A DNA stretch of 61,427 nucleotides from assembly GCA_903906135.1 (NCBI GenBank), contig CAIVJE010000039.1, positions 1 to 61,427 on the forward strand, written 5' to 3'. The stretch comes from an uncultured Verrucomicrobiota bacterium (GTDB lineage Bacteria > Verrucomicrobiota > Verrucomicrobiia > Opitutales > Opitutaceae). Shown here one piece after another: positions 47,753 through 56,539 of this stretch; positions within the stretch are counted from its first letter, which is position 1, and every line of letters starts with the position of its first letter. The translations under genes were made by a program, and so were the position numbers. The notes under the pieces were generated by a model. That model was not told the DNA's origin. It saw nothing but the letters and a program-made list of their open reading frames with translations, and made no database searches.

Positions 47753-47837
47753 TGGTGCTCGGGACAGGACTCGAACCTGCACGCCTTACGGCACACGCAC
47801 CTCAAACGTGTGTGTCTACCAATTCCACCACCCGAGC
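47753..47837 (-). tRNA. tRNA-Leu (anticodon GAG)
   Basis: The minus strand reads GCTCGGG as the acceptor arm, a D-arm with GTGG..TTGGTAGACAC, the anticodon arm CACGT-TTGAGGT-GCGTG giving anticodon GAG, a long variable arm typical of class II tRNAs, TTCGAGT in the T-arm, and CCCGAGC-A-CCA encoded at the end. The seven-pair acceptor stem is perfect. This decodes CUC and CUU. It is a single tRNA, not in a cluster. Confidence 0.95.
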
Positions 47838-48021
47838 ATTCCAACTTTGGAAGGGTGAGATAGTTAAATCCATTCCGGCTTGTAAAGCCCCGAAATGCGC
47901 TTGCTTCGAGGTTTCTTCTATGGGCAAACTATGCACTTCCCGCACATCTGACCTGATGCTGCGGATCACCAAGCACACCTACGCAATTACACGGGTTAAC
48001 TACGCCCGTTTTCCGCCCTTC
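47838..48021. other. Gap between tRNA-Leu and the RG-rich gene
   Basis: These 184 bases must hold the divergent promoters for the tRNA and for the RG-rich protein. The reading frame is open through the gap and through the tRNA, but that is an artefact of the antisense tRNA sequence. No defined promoter box could be fixed. Confidence 0.4.
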
Positions 48022-49938
48022 ATGGACGATATCAAGCCCGCCAACGAATCCAACGACTCTGGTTTAAACAAACTAGACCTGAGTCAGTTGCAATCTTTCA
48101 GCTTCGGCACCCAGTGGTCTGAAGTTAAGCCCGTGTCCCCCGCCGGACGCCGTGAACGCGATTTCGATCGCCCCGGACGCCGCGATGACGCTGGTGGGCA
48201 TGGGGCGCCGCCCCGTGACCGACGCTCGTTTCAAAAACCGGGTGGCCCCACTCCTGGTGGTGCTGGTTTTGCCCCTGGCGGTCCGAGCCGGGAAGGTCAG
48301 CCGCAAGGTGGCGAACATCGTCGCTTCGATCGCGGAGCTCCTCAAGCCGGTGATCGCCGTCAAGAATTTCATGGTGAAGATCGCCGCGAAGGCGGCGGTC
48401 AGTCATTTGATCGGGGGCCTTACATTAGTCCCTATTTTGTGGCGACCTGCTATCCCGAGGACACCGGCTTTGCGGCCATGGTCAAGGCGGTCCGCGCCTC
48501 CTGCCGTACTTATCAGCTGTTTGAGATCACGAAAGCGGTCTTAGAGAAAAATGATCGCTTCATAGTCGTACTGCAGCGCGCTCGCGCGGAGCGGCCAATG
48601 CGTCAGAGCCGCGCCCCAGAGGGTGCGCCGGCGGCCGAAGGTTCGGCGGAGTCGGCGAGCAAGCCTGTGCAGGAAAAGCTCAACCCGATATATATGTCGC
48701 TGCCTGATCATCTGCCTTTCGATACGGAAGATGCCGCGATTCAACACGTCCTGAGTAATAATCTCGGCGCATTTTTTGACATGCAGGAAGTGGAGATCGA
48801 AGCCCCTAAAGGAAATTTCCCCATCATTAATAAATGCGGCATTACGGGTGAATTGCTCGGGCCACCGAATCATCATCGTTATCAGCAGGTTTTACAGCAG
48901 CACTATGAGTCTAAACTCAGCCGCATGCCGTTTGAGCGCTTCCGGGAAAGCATTATCTCCGCGCGCGAACCTGAGGTGCTCGCCGCTTGGATGGAGAAAA
49001 TGAAAAAAGCCACGCGCTATACGTGGAAAACGCCGGTGGCTAAAGCCCCCGCTGTGGCTGCGAGCGAAGGGGCGGTTCCCGCTGATGCTAATATTGCAGA
49101 GGCCGCGGCACCCGAGACGGTGGCCCCCGTGGCGGAGACGCCCGCGCCGGATGCACCTGCTCCTATCAGTTTCGACAGCGTGGAGGAAGCTCGCCTGCAT
49201 CTGCTCGCTAACGTCCGCGACAAATTAGTGCGCGCCGTCGAGAATGTGCGTTTCCAAGGCAAGTTGATTGAGAAACTTCCTGTTGGTGAAATTCGTCGCG
49301 CGCTGGAGGGCCACGTCGAACGCCAGCGTCGTTTCCCCCTCGACACGGCCAACGCGCTCCGCGGTCGTCTGCGCCGCGAGAGTTTTACGATCTTTAAGAA
49401 AGGATCCCGCGGTGTCTCTTATGTTTGCGCCGTTAAACGCCGCTTCCGGATTCCAGGCCAAGTGTTCTCTGAGACCATTACTAAGCTCATCGATTTTATT
49501 GAGAAAAATCCGATGGTGCACATCAAGGATCTGCCTAAGATTTTTCTTTCGATCGAGATCCCCGTAGCCGCACCGGTTGCCGCGGTTCCGGCAGCCGAGC
49601 CCGTAGCACCAGCAGTTGCTTTGACGCCTGAGCAGGCAGAAAAGCTGCGCAAGATGAGCAACGATCTTCGTTGGCTCGTCATGGAAGGCTATGTCACCGA
49701 GTTCTCTGACGGTAAGCTATTTGCCTCGCCGCCTGTGGCCCCTCAGGTGGCTAAGCGCGCCGAGGCCGGCGAAGACGAGAACGACCCGGTTGATTTCCCG
49801 GAGGCCCCGAGTGCCGCGGCGACCCCGGCTGCGGCGGTCGTTCCCGCTCCTGCTGCGGAAGTTGCGGCGACTGCTGCTGAGCCGGCTGCGGCCGCCGAAG
49901 TTCCGGTGGCACCAGTGATTGAAGAGCCCAAGCCTTAA
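48022..49938 (+). CDS. Large RG-rich multi-domain protein of unknown function
   Basis: I start at ATG 48022 ('MDDIKPANESNDSGLNKLD'); the longer ORF runs back through the tRNA and is not credible. The protein of 638 residues has an Arg/Gly/Pro-rich region at about 38-130, similar in composition to RGG-box RNA-binding tails. It is followed by a folded block at 132-180 ('YFVATCYPEDTGFAAMVKAV'), another at 220-335 ('LNPIYMSLPDHLPFDTEDAA'), an Ala/Pro linker, a helical basic block at 385-515 ('RGVSYVCAVKRRFRIPGQVF'), and a final Ala/Pro/Glu tail. RNA or ribosome association is only a guess from composition. A strong terminator follows. No related neighbours. Confidence 0.75.
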   Translation: MDDIKPANESNDSGLNKLDLSQLQSFSFGTQWSEVKPVSPAGRRERDFDRPGRRDDAGGHGAPPRDRRSFQKPGGPTPGGAGFAPGGPSREGQPQGGEHRRFDRGAPQAGDRRQEFHGEDRREGGGQSFDRGPYISPYFVATCYPEDTGFAAMVKAVRASCRTYQLFEITKAVLEKNDRFIVVLQRARAERPMRQSRAPEGAPAAEGSAESASKPVQEKLNPIYMSLPDHLPFDTEDAAIQHVLSNNLGAFFDMQEVEIEAPKGNFPIINKCGITGELLGPPNHHRYQQVLQQHYESKLSRMPFERFRESIISAREPEVLAAWMEKMKKATRYTWKTPVAKAPAVAASEGAVPADANIAEAAAPETVAPVAETPAPDAPAPISFDSVEEARLHLLANVRDKLVRAVENVRFQGKLIEKLPVGEIRRALEGHVERQRRFPLDTANALRGRLRRESFTIFKKGSRGVSYVCAVKRRFRIPGQVFSETITKLIDFIEKNPMVHIKDLPKIFLSIEIPVAAPVAAVPAAEPVAPAVALTPEQAEKLRKMSNDLRWLVMEGYVTEFSDGKLFASPPVAPQVAKRAEAGEDENDPVDFPEAPSAAATPAAAVVPAPAAEVAATAAEPAAAAEVPVAPVIEEPKP

Positions 49939-49960
49939 GCTCGGGTCCATTCATTTTCAA

Positions 49961-49987
49961 AGCCCGCTTTTACGAGCGGGCTTTTTT
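49961..49987. terminator. Intrinsic terminator after the RG-rich gene
   Basis: AGCCCGC and GCGGGCT arms with an eight-base loop are followed by a run of six T. It lies between convergent genes and could also serve tsaE on the other strand because A residues precede it. Confidence 0.88.
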
Positions 49988-50005
49988 ATGCCCACGCTGC
50001 CTTGG

Positions 50006-50440
50006 CTAGCGCAGCACCAGATGATGCCGGTCGCCGGCCACAATCGATAACGTCAAGTGCCAGGAATTTGCCGGTAACCAATCTCCGGTTTTATCCGGCC
50101 ATTCCACGGCCAAGCACCAGGGTGTCACCAGAAATTCCTCGAGCAGAAGTTCATCCAGTGCAGATTTTTTATCCAAACGGTAAGCGTCCAAATGCACGAG
50201 GGTGCGCTCGCTGCCTTGATAGATGGAATAAATAGCAAAAGTCGGGCTCGTCACATGCTCACTCACGCCGAAACCCTGCGCGAGGCCCTGCACGAAAGTT
50301 GTTTTGCCGACGCCCATGTCGCCATGCAGCGCCAGTGTGGTGTCCGGCGGCAGCGCGGCCGCTAATTCAGCCGCGAGGGCTCTAGTTTGCTCCGCTGACT
50401 CGGTGGTGACACCAACTTTAAGTTTTTGGAGTATGGTCAT
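50006..50440 (-). CDS. tsaE: tRNA threonylcarbamoyladenosine biosynthesis ATPase TsaE
   Basis: TsaE is the ATPase partner of TsaB and TsaD in making the t6A modification on ANN-decoding tRNAs. Walker A '[18 protein letters not shown]' is near residue 40, '[12 protein letters not shown]' near 65 is the switch region, and 'LVHLDAYRL' near 82 and 'CLAVEWPDK' near 110 are the other family blocks. The 144 residues are normal. It is the last gene of a leftward run with thiL (15-base gap) and a CPBP protease gene. The pairing with thiL is common in bacteria. TsaB and TsaD are not in the window. Confidence 0.95.
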   Translation of the reverse strand: MTILQKLKVGVTTESAEQTRALAAELAAALPPDTTLALHGDMGVGKTTFVQGLAQGFGVSEHVTSPTFAIYSIYQGSERTLVHLDAYRLDKKSALDELLLEEFLVTPWCLAVEWPDKTGDWLPANSWHLTLSIVAGDRHHLVLR

Positions 50441-50455
50441 GGCGCGTGGGGCAAA

Positions 50456-51415
50456 TCAGCGCAGGTGCTCATAGCCGCGATAATCTTCTAGGCGCAAGGC
50501 CGCGGGCGGAAATTCCGCGCGGCGAACGAAGTGTCCGAGGAGAGATAATTTTGTCTGGGGGAATCGCCGATGCCATGCGCGGGCTAACTGAGCGGCGTTG
50601 GCGCGGGCCCTCACCACGATGAGCAACTCATAATCTTCGCCGTCACTGAGGGCGTGAAAGAGTGCGCTTTTTTTAGTGGTGCGTGCCCGCTGGCGAGCCG
50701 CCGGACTGAGCGGAATAGCGGTTGCGCCCAGGGCGGGGGTGAGACCGGCGGGGGTGAGGGCGTTGAGATCTTGGGCGAGGCCGTCGCTGACATCCATCAT
50801 GGCGCTAACTTCTGGACGATTAGCCAGCCAAGCGCCTTCGGCTAAACGCGGCGAGAAAGTATAGTGATGCCCCAATAAGCTGCCGCCGAGTTTTCCTGTG
50901 ACGTAAATGCCGTCTCCTCGTTGCGCGCCCGCGCGGGTAACGACTCGCTGGCCGGTGGCCTCGCCATGTAGCGTCAAGAATGCGCCAAAAAAACCAGCGG
51001 GGCCCTGCGTGATATCACCCCCGACAATTTTTACCTGATATTTTAGTGCGCAGCTGGCGAGTCCGCGGTAAAAAGATTTTAGCCAGGCTAAGCTCGTTTC
51101 GGGCGCGAGAGCGAGCGAGACCACGGCGGCGCTGGGCCGTCCGCCCATGGCGGCGATATCGCTGAGATTACGTTTGAGCAGTTTAGCACCGACGGCGCGG
51201 GGGGCGACGTGCTGATCGAAGTGTTGACCGTAGATGACGGGGTCTGTGGTGACGAGTTGATGGCGTCGCGTCGGGGGCAGCACCGCGCAATCATCGCCGA
51301 TACCAAAGGGGGCGGGCGGGGAAGCTGGGCCGAGCCACCGACGAATCTCGGTAATTAAGCGCCGCTCCCCGTAGGCGCTGACTGCGTGGCTGCGATTAGA
51401 AGTAAAAGGCGTCAT
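50456..51415 (-). CDS. thiL: Thiamine-monophosphate kinase
   Basis: ThiL phosphorylates thiamine monophosphate to thiamine pyrophosphate with ATP. The PurM/AIR-synthase-like fold is shown by '[13 protein letters not shown]' near residue 40 (Mg binding), '[15 protein letters not shown]' near 82 with the ATP loop, and '[15 protein letters not shown]' near 205 with the second metal site. The 319 residues are typical. It lies two bases after the CPBP gene stop and 15 before tsaE, so the three form an operon. No TPP riboswitch or other thi gene is near, so expression is probably constitutive. Confidence 0.95.
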   Translation of the reverse strand: MTPFTSNRSHAVSAYGERRLITEIRRWLGPASPPAPFGIGDDCAVLPPTRRHQLVTTDPVIYGQHFDQHVAPRAVGAKLLKRNLSDIAAMGGRPSAAVVSLALAPETSLAWLKSFYRGLASCALKYQVKIVGGDITQGPAGFFGAFLTLHGEATGQRVVTRAGAQRGDGIYVTGKLGGSLLGHHYTFSPRLAEGAWLANRPEVSAMMDVSDGLAQDLNALTPAGLTPALGATAIPLSPAARQRARTTKKSALFHALSDGEDYELLIVVRARANAAQLARAWHRRFPQTKLSLLGHFVRRAEFPPAALRLEDYRGYEHLR

Positions 51416-51417
51416 GA

Positions 51418-52275
51418 TTACTGCGGCAAACCAGAGAGCACGATGAGGACAGTATTTAAGTTGAACAACCCGTGAGCAATTATTGGGGCGCGAATATCGC
51501 CCGTGGTTTCATAAATCAGTGCAAGAATTATGCCCAGCAGTGCGAGGGGGAGGAAGCTGGCCCAGTTGGCGTGGACTGCCCCAAATAAGGCGCCACTTAA
51601 AATGAGGGCGGTGGGGCGACCGAGATGCTGCCGGCAAAAGCGATAGAGTCCGGCCCGGAAAAGTAATTCTTCGTAGAGCGGGGCGAAGACGCAGGCGACA
51701 AGCAGCATTCCGGCGATCACGTAGGGCGATTTAGTTTGGGCGAAAATAGCGATGAGATCCTGCGGAGCGGCGGGTAAACCCAAGGCTTCAATCAGTAAGG
51801 TCCAAAGCCAATTGGCGGCGACGATGAGCGGCAGGGCTGTTAATAATGCCGTGCTCGCAGCAAGGCTGAGTTTGCTCCACGAACGCGTGGGTGTCGGCGT
51901 GACGGGGGGCGGGGTGCTGGGGCTGGCCCACGTTCTCTGGATCCAGTGGAAGAGGCCCCAGCCGAGCAGACCGCCGCCGTCAAAACTTAAGCCGTTCAAG
52001 CAAAGTTGCAGTCCTTCGCGGTCGACTGATTTTGTGATGATCGTTTTGAAAATACCTTGCGCGGCCAGCTGGCAAAACGCCCCCGTGCCGAGAATAAAGA
52101 AAATAAATAGGCTAAATTCTGCCAGGGTCAGGGGCCACGCTGGTAGAGTTTGGGGCCTGAGCCAACGCGCGCGTTCGGCGGGCTGAGTAACGAGGCGTTG
52201 AAAAAAATAAAGACCGGCCAGCAGCAAGAATAGCTCAAAGAGCATTAAGATTTGCTGGAGGGGTTCAGTCGGCAT
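51418..52275 (-). CDS. CPBP-family (CAAX/Abi) membrane metalloprotease
   Basis: This 285-residue protein has about eight membrane helices. The three conserved motifs of the family are 'EELLFRAG' near residue 200 (EExxxR), 'FGAVHANW' near 235, and 'PIIAHGLFN' near 265, giving the Glu and His residues that bind the metal. Bacterial members may process or protect peptides, including bacteriocin-related ones, but the substrate is unknown here and no peptide gene is adjacent. It is the first gene of the operon with thiL and tsaE. The start is just after 130 bases of non-coding sequence next to pyrC. Confidence 0.9.
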   Translation of the reverse strand: MPTEPLQQILMLFELFLLLAGLYFFQRLVTQPAERARWLRPQTLPAWPLTLAEFSLFIFFILGTGAFCQLAAQGIFKTIITKSVDREGLQLCLNGLSFDGGGLLGWGLFHWIQRTWASPSTPPPVTPTPTRSWSKLSLAASTALLTALPLIVAANWLWTLLIEALGLPAAPQDLIAIFAQTKSPYVIAGMLLVACVFAPLYEELLFRAGLYRFCRQHLGRPTALILSGALFGAVHANWASFLPLALLGIILALIYETTGDIRAPIIAHGLFNLNTVLIVLSGLPQ

Positions 52276-52404
52276 GGCGTGGCTTTATCTTTGGCGGTCT
52301 CGCAGCAAAAAACCAATCAGAAACACCCGATGACCAACCGCCCGCTCACGCGATGGCGACTAGTCTTTATACGCGCCCATGAAAGTAGCGTTAGCCCTGC
52401 GCGC

Positions 52405-53691
52405 TTAAACCATCTTGCCGTTAGCGTAGACGATCTTGCCGGACACGATGGTGGTCTTCACGCGACCGGTCAGTTGTTGCTGATTCCAAGGCGAATTGAT
52501 CGATTTGCTAAAAGCACCGTAGGTATTGTAGAGCCACGTCTCATTGGGATTGAAGATGCAAACATCCGCGACGGCGCCAACCGCGAGAGTGCCGGCCGGG
52601 AGTTTTAGGATATTCGCTGCCTTGCGCGTCATGAGGTCGATGACTTGGGCTAGCTTAAATTTACTTTTCCGTACGAGGACATCGAGGCAGATGGGCAAAG
52701 CCGTCTCGAGCCCGATAATTCCATTCGGGGCATAATCAAATTCGCGGTCTTTTTCCTCGGGGGCGTGGGGCGCGTGGTCGGTGCCGATGCAGTCGAGCGT
52801 TCCATCTTTCAAGCCGGCGATGATCGCTTGGCGATCTGCTTCCGTGCGCAACGGCGGGTTCATCTTGAGGTTGGTGTCGTAAGTGCCGAGCGCATCTTCG
52901 GTCAGGGCAATGTGATGAGGGGTGGCTTCAGCCGTGACGTTGACCTTGTCTTGCTTGGCTCGGCGCATGAGTTCGACGGAGTGAGCCGAACTGATGTGCT
53001 GCATGTGAATATGGGCACCGGTGTAGCGCGAGAGGATGATATTGCGCGCCACGATGATGTCTTCGGCGGCGTGCGGCCAGCCCTTGAGGCCTAAACGGGT
53101 CGACATCACGCCTTCATTCATGACGGCCTTGTCGGTCATCGACTCATCTTGGCAGTGGTCGAGAATAGTCAGGTCGAACATTTTAGCGTATTCGACGGCG
53201 CGGTGCATGAGTTCGTTGGACTGAATGCACAAGCCGTCATCGGTGAGGGCGACGACCCCTGCTTTTTTTAATGAGCCATGGGGGGCAAGTTGTTGCCCCT
53301 TCATCCCCACCGTAATGCAGCCAGTGGCGTAAACATGCACCGGGGCGTTAGCGGCGGCGGCGTTGATGAGTTGAATGGTCCCCGTATTATCAGCGACGGG
53401 GGACGTATTAGGCATGCACACCACCGAAGTGAATCCGCCGGCGGCGGCAGCTTGAGAGCCTGTCAGGATGGTCTCTTTGTGCGTCTGGCCGGGTTCGCGG
53501 AAATGCACATGAATATCCACGAGACCAGGACAAACCACGAGCCCGCGGGCATCGATGACCTGCGCAGTTTTTTTCTGGGCCGGGGTCAGTGTTTTGACGA
53601 ATTTACCGTCGGCAATGAAGACGTCACTGACTTTATCCCGCCGGGAGGCGGGATCGATGACGCGGCCGTTTTTAATGATGAGAAAGCTCAT
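52405..53691 (-). CDS. pyrC: Dihydroorotase
   Basis: This enzyme cyclises carbamoyl-aspartate to dihydroorotate. It is a class I type amidohydrolase with two metals: 'VDIHVHFREPGQTHKET' near residue 58 gives the HxH pair, 'ILDHCQD' near 180 and 'AEATPHHI' near 230 further ligands, and 'CIGTDHAPHAPEEKD' near 300 the catalytic Asp. The 428 residues are normal. The gene follows pyrB by 22 bases in the pyrR-pyrB-pyrC operon. Active enzymes of this class work alone or in a complex with PyrB, and all metal ligands are present, so it is not the inactive PyrC' form. Confidence 0.96.
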   Translation of the reverse strand: MSFLIIKNGRVIDPASRRDKVSDVFIADGKFVKTLTPAQKKTAQVIDARGLVVCPGLVDIHVHFREPGQTHKETILTGSQAAAAGGFTSVVCMPNTSPVADNTGTIQLINAAAANAPVHVYATGCITVGMKGQQLAPHGSLKKAGVVALTDDGLCIQSNELMHRAVEYAKMFDLTILDHCQDESMTDKAVMNEGVMSTRLGLKGWPHAAEDIIVARNIILSRYTGAHIHMQHISSAHSVELMRRAKQDKVNVTAEATPHHIALTEDALGTYDTNLKMNPPLRTEADRQAIIAGLKDGTLDCIGTDHAPHAPEEKDREFDYAPNGIIGLETALPICLDVLVRKSKFKLAQVIDLMTRKAANILKLPAGTLAVGAVADVCIFNPNETWLYNTYGAFSKSINSPWNQQQLTGRVKTTIVSGKIVYANGKMV

Positions 53692-53713
53692 GAGAGGGTG
53701 GCCTTAATAAAAA

Positions 53714-54661
53714 TTATTCGACAGGGGAGAGGACGGCTTCAGGTTGGCCGCCGGCGCAGAGGTAGAGAGCGGCCATGCGGACGGCGATACCGTTGGTGAC
53801 TTGCTGGAGGATTACGCTGCGGGGCGAGTCAGCGATATCGCTGTCGATTTCAACGCCGCGGTTGATCGGCCCCGGATGCATGATGATGGCATCCGGTTTG
53901 ACCCAGCTGGCACGGGTATAATTGAGGCCAAACATGCTGGTATATTCGCCAATGGAGGGGAAGTGGCTGACGCCTTGGCGTTCGTGTTGAATGCGGAGCA
54001 GCATGACCACGTCGGCATCCGCGAGGGCGGTGCGGAGATGATGCGAGACTTTGACGCCCATGGATTCGAACCAGCGGGGGACGAGGGTAGAGGGTCCGAC
54101 AATCGTCACATCAGCCCCGAGTTTGGTGAGGGCGTGAATATTAGAGCGGGCCACTCGGCTAAAGAGAATATCGCCGAGGATGACGACCTTGCGGCCTTTC
54201 AGATTGCCGAGTTTCTCGCGCATCGTGAACACATCGAGCAAGGCTTGCGTTGGGTGTTCGTGCGCGCCGTCACCGGCATTGATGACGGGAATATCTAACA
54301 CTCGGCTCAGGTAGAGTGGGGAACCACTCGCCGAATGACGCAAAACGATCATATCGGCATTGAGGGCCTGGATATTTTGCGCGGTATCGCGGAGCGTTTC
54401 GCCCTTGGTCGTGCTGGAGGCGGCGGCGTCGAAGGAGATGACATCTGCGCTCAAAAGTTTGGCCGCCATCTCGAAGGACATGCGGGTGCGGGTGCTGGGC
54501 TCGAGGAAAAGATTAACGATCGTCTTGCCACGCAGCGCGGGGACTTTCTTGACCTTGCGGTCGAGGATGCGGCGGAAGGCGCCGGCCGTGATCAGCAATT
54601 GTTCGATCTCAGCGCGGCTGAGCTCTTCGATGGTCAGGAGATGTTTACGATGCCAGGGCAC
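53714..54661 (-). CDS. pyrB: Aspartate carbamoyltransferase catalytic subunit
   Basis: This enzyme joins carbamoyl phosphate and aspartate, the committed step of pyrimidine synthesis. The carbamoyl phosphate loop 'EPSTRTRMSFEMAAKLL' is near residue 55, 'HPTQALLDVFTM' near 135 is the signature block, and 'MHPGPINRGVEIDSDIA' near 265 the substrate loop. The 315 residues match bacterial PyrB. No regulatory chain (pyrI) follows, which fits the pyrR type of control. Its start overlaps pyrR by 17 bases, so translation is probably coupled. It is the middle gene of the operon. Confidence 0.96.
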   Translation of the reverse strand: MPWHRKHLLTIEELSRAEIEQLLITAGAFRRILDRKVKKVPALRGKTIVNLFLEPSTRTRMSFEMAAKLLSADVISFDAAASSTTKGETLRDTAQNIQALNADMIVLRHSASGSPLYLSRVLDIPVINAGDGAHEHPTQALLDVFTMREKLGNLKGRKVVILGDILFSRVARSNIHALTKLGADVTIVGPSTLVPRWFESMGVKVSHHLRTALADADVVMLLRIQHERQGVSHFPSIGEYTSMFGLNYTRASWVKPDAIIMHPGPINRGVEIDSDIADSPRSVILQQVTNGIAVRMAALYLCAGGQPEAVLSPVE

Positions 54662-55244
54662 GGGCGGAGGGATTTAATTTTTTCTTCACAGGTTTAACTT
54701 TTAAAAGGGCCGAGGCAGCCGGAATAGTAATGGAATCTTGGCTCGACTGCTGGGCATCGAGGTGGACTTTCACTTTTTCTGTGTCGGTTGCGGTAATCGT
54801 GAGGCCACAGTAATTGGCGGCGATAGGCAGTCGGCGGCCACCGCGATCCACGAGTATCGCCAGTTCAACTAACGCTGGGCGGCCATGATCAAATAATTCA
54901 GCGAGGGCCGCCTTGATGGTCCGGCCCGAGTAAAGAACGTCGTCTACGAGAATGACGGTGGCGCCATTAACATCGTGGGGAATGACGGTAGGGGAGAATT
55001 CTTTCGGAATGGGGTGGCGGCCGATGTCATCCCGATGGAACGAGATATCGATCGTGCCGAGTTCGAGCCGCAGGCCGGCTTTTTTTAACCGAGCGGCTAA
55101 GCGCTGTGCGAGATTGAGGCCACCGTTAGCGATACCTAGGAGCAGTAAATTCTTGGTCTGCTGGTGCCGTTGGGCAATGGCGGTAGCGATTCGACCGATG
55201 GCTTGGTCAATGGATTGCGCGTCGTGCTTCAGGAGAGTGGCCAC
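54645..55244 (-). CDS. pyrR: Bifunctional pyrimidine operon regulator/uracil phosphoribosyltransferase PyrR
   Basis: PyrR binds pyr mRNA in response to UMP and also makes UMP from uracil. The PRPP loop 'VILVDDVLYSGRTIKAAL' is near residue 100, with 'LGIANGGLNLAQRLA' near 37 and the 'DISFHRDDIG' substrate region near 70. The start is GTG at 55244; no in-frame ATG lies near it and no clear ribosome site precedes it. The 199 residues include a Lys/Pro-rich tail of about 20 residues not usual for the family. I could not find the PyrR-binding loop sequence in the upstream region, so control by this route is not shown. Confidence 0.92.
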   Translation of the reverse strand: MATLLKHDAQSIDQAIGRIATAIAQRHQQTKNLLLLGIANGGLNLAQRLAARLKKAGLRLELGTIDISFHRDDIGRHPIPKEFSPTVIPHDVNGATVILVDDVLYSGRTIKAALAELFDHGRPALVELAILVDRGGRRLPIAANYCGLTITATDTEKVKVHLDAQQSSQDSITIPAASALLKVKPVKKKLNPSARALAS

Positions 55245-55330
55245 GAGACCGAGGTTTTGAGGGGTGGTAGGGGAGGCGTCCAGCGCAAAGCACTATCTCG
55301 TTAAACACGGAGCGAATCGCTCCCTGATTT

Positions 55331-55535
55331 GCCACAAAAAGCACAAAAGGCGCAGAATCGGCCGAGGCAGGCGGCGGAAAAGAAGAAATTGAGAAAGTGG
55401 AAAATTGGGAAACGGCAGCCGAAAGCCAGAGATCGGCTCCATAACCCATAACCTCTGACCTCTGACCTCTGACCTCTCACCTCAAGCGCACGAGCCGCCA
55501 CAAAAAGCACAGGGGGCGCAGAATCGGCCGAGGCA
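55331..55535. repeat. Non-coding repeat region with two long near-identical copies and a 7-bp tandem
   Basis: A 39-base sequence starting GCCACAAAAAGCAC occurs at 55331-55369 and again at 55497-55535, differing only in three consecutive bases (AAA versus GGG). Between them, CCTCTGA is repeated three times perfectly at 55452-55472 with a fourth degenerate copy. The gap between pyrR and the next gene has no credible ORF. Similar intergenic repeats with this flavour appear in environmental bacterial genomes, but I cannot name the family. Confidence 0.75.
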
Positions 55536-55549
55536 TGGATCCGTTAAGC

Positions 55550-56212
55550 TCAGAGCGGGGTAACGCAATCGGGTGCTTGGTAGCGGGAATTGTTCATCTT
55601 CGGGTCGACGCGATGGCTCTGCATCATTTCGCTGGGGAGCGGACGGCAGAGTCGGGTAAGCTGAGTTGGGTCGAGCGGGGTATCGCCCAGCCAAGCGGGG
55701 CCGCTATTGGGGCCTAACATCACGGGCATGCGGTCATGAATGGGTTGCAGGAGAAAGTTGGGGGTAGTCGTGACGAGGCAAAATGCCGCAGGGCCCTGCT
55801 CGCTGGCGGGTGACCATAGTCCGGCAAAGAAAAAACCTTGGCCGGTTTTTAAGGTGAAATAATGCGGCAGGCGCGCGGTGTCTTGTTTTTCCCATTCATA
55901 AAAACCATCGGCGAGGACGAGGCAGCGGCGATAGAGCGTCGCTTCACGAAAGCTGCTTTTGCTTAATAAAGTTTCAGCGCGAGCATTGCCCAGTATCAGG
56001 GGGCGCTGAGCCGGGCTGCGGGCGGGTAGGGTTAGGCCGAAGCTCAGTCGCGCCCATTGGGGGGAGCCCTGTTGGGTGATGACGGGCATGAGGCTGGTGA
56101 GAGCCACGTTGTAGTGTGGCGTCCAGTCCGCATCTGCTGCGGGCAAGGTATCCTTGAGGCCAGCCGGCAAGGCCACGCGGTCAATTTTTTTAAGAGTATA
56201 ACGAAGGCACAT
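55550..56212 (-). CDS. YedK/HMCES family protein (abasic-site shield, SRAP domain)
   Basis: SRAP proteins covalently bind abasic sites in single-stranded DNA and protect the fork. The catalytic Cys2 is directly after the Met ('MCLRYTLKK'), which fixes the start at 56212 instead of the longer ORF, since Met is removed to expose Cys. Other family residues are Asn and Glu in 'LILGNARAETL' near residue 70, 'CLVLADGFYEWEK' near 100, and His in 'PIHDRMPVML' near 160. The 220 residues are typical. It stands alone between the repeat region and an empty gap. SOS control is likely in the family but no LexA box was identified here. Confidence 0.93.
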   Translation of the reverse strand: MCLRYTLKKIDRVALPAGLKDTLPAADADWTPHYNVALTSLMPVITQQGSPQWARLSFGLTLPARSPAQRPLILGNARAETLLSKSSFREATLYRRCLVLADGFYEWEKQDTARLPHYFTLKTGQGFFFAGLWSPASEQGPAAFCLVTTTPNFLLQPIHDRMPVMLGPNSGPAWLGDTPLDPTQLTRLCRPLPSEMMQSHRVDPKMNNSRYQAPDCVTPL

Positions 56213-56302
56213 GGCTCGCCAACGCGGGTGGCAGTTGGGTCCCGAGTGTGGCTGGGGAGCACCATAAATCAAGGGGTTGAGCGAAACTATGCTTAAAAAC
56301 AC

Positions 56303-56330
56303 AAAGGCCGCTCACCCCTGAGCGGCCTTT
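56303..56330. terminator. Orphan perfect hairpin, terminator-like
   Basis: Eleven-base arms AAAGGCCGCTC and GAGCGGCCTTT pair perfectly around a six-base loop. A T-rich tract follows on the minus strand. The only genes next to it point away from it, so it has no obvious gene to terminate. Confidence 0.6.
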
Positions 56331-56508
56331 AACCCTAACCTAACACCAAATAACCCTTGAACTACACTGCGTATGATGCGGCCGGCGCGAAAACGTTCAA
56401 AAAATTATAAGCCAAGTGCCTGCGCCAATTCTAGGGTAGGAAATGCCTCGGGGTCATGTCAGCGATGTGCAAGATTGACCGCAGCATCATGCTGGTGCGG
56501 GGGTGCCG

Positions 56509-56539
56509 ATGCAGCGAAATATCGGGTTTTTCGCTGCAT
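56509..56539. promoter_or_regulatory. Eleven-base perfect inverted repeat upstream of the sigma factor
   Basis: ATGCAGCGAAA and TTTCGCTGCAT are separated by nine bases. It is about 150 bases upstream of the sigma factor start and could be a regulator site or an RNA hairpin. No T tract follows. Confidence 0.5.

Noticed and set aside
47752-48021. N-terminal 90 codons of the ORF running to 49938
   Set aside because: They translate the antisense of tRNA-Leu and the adjoining promoter gap; the protein-like sequence starts at ATG 48022.
55301-55510. Short ORFs translating the repeat region (EVRGQRSEVRG type)
   Set aside because: They are translations of tandem CCTCTGA-type repeats without ribosome sites or codon character of a gene.
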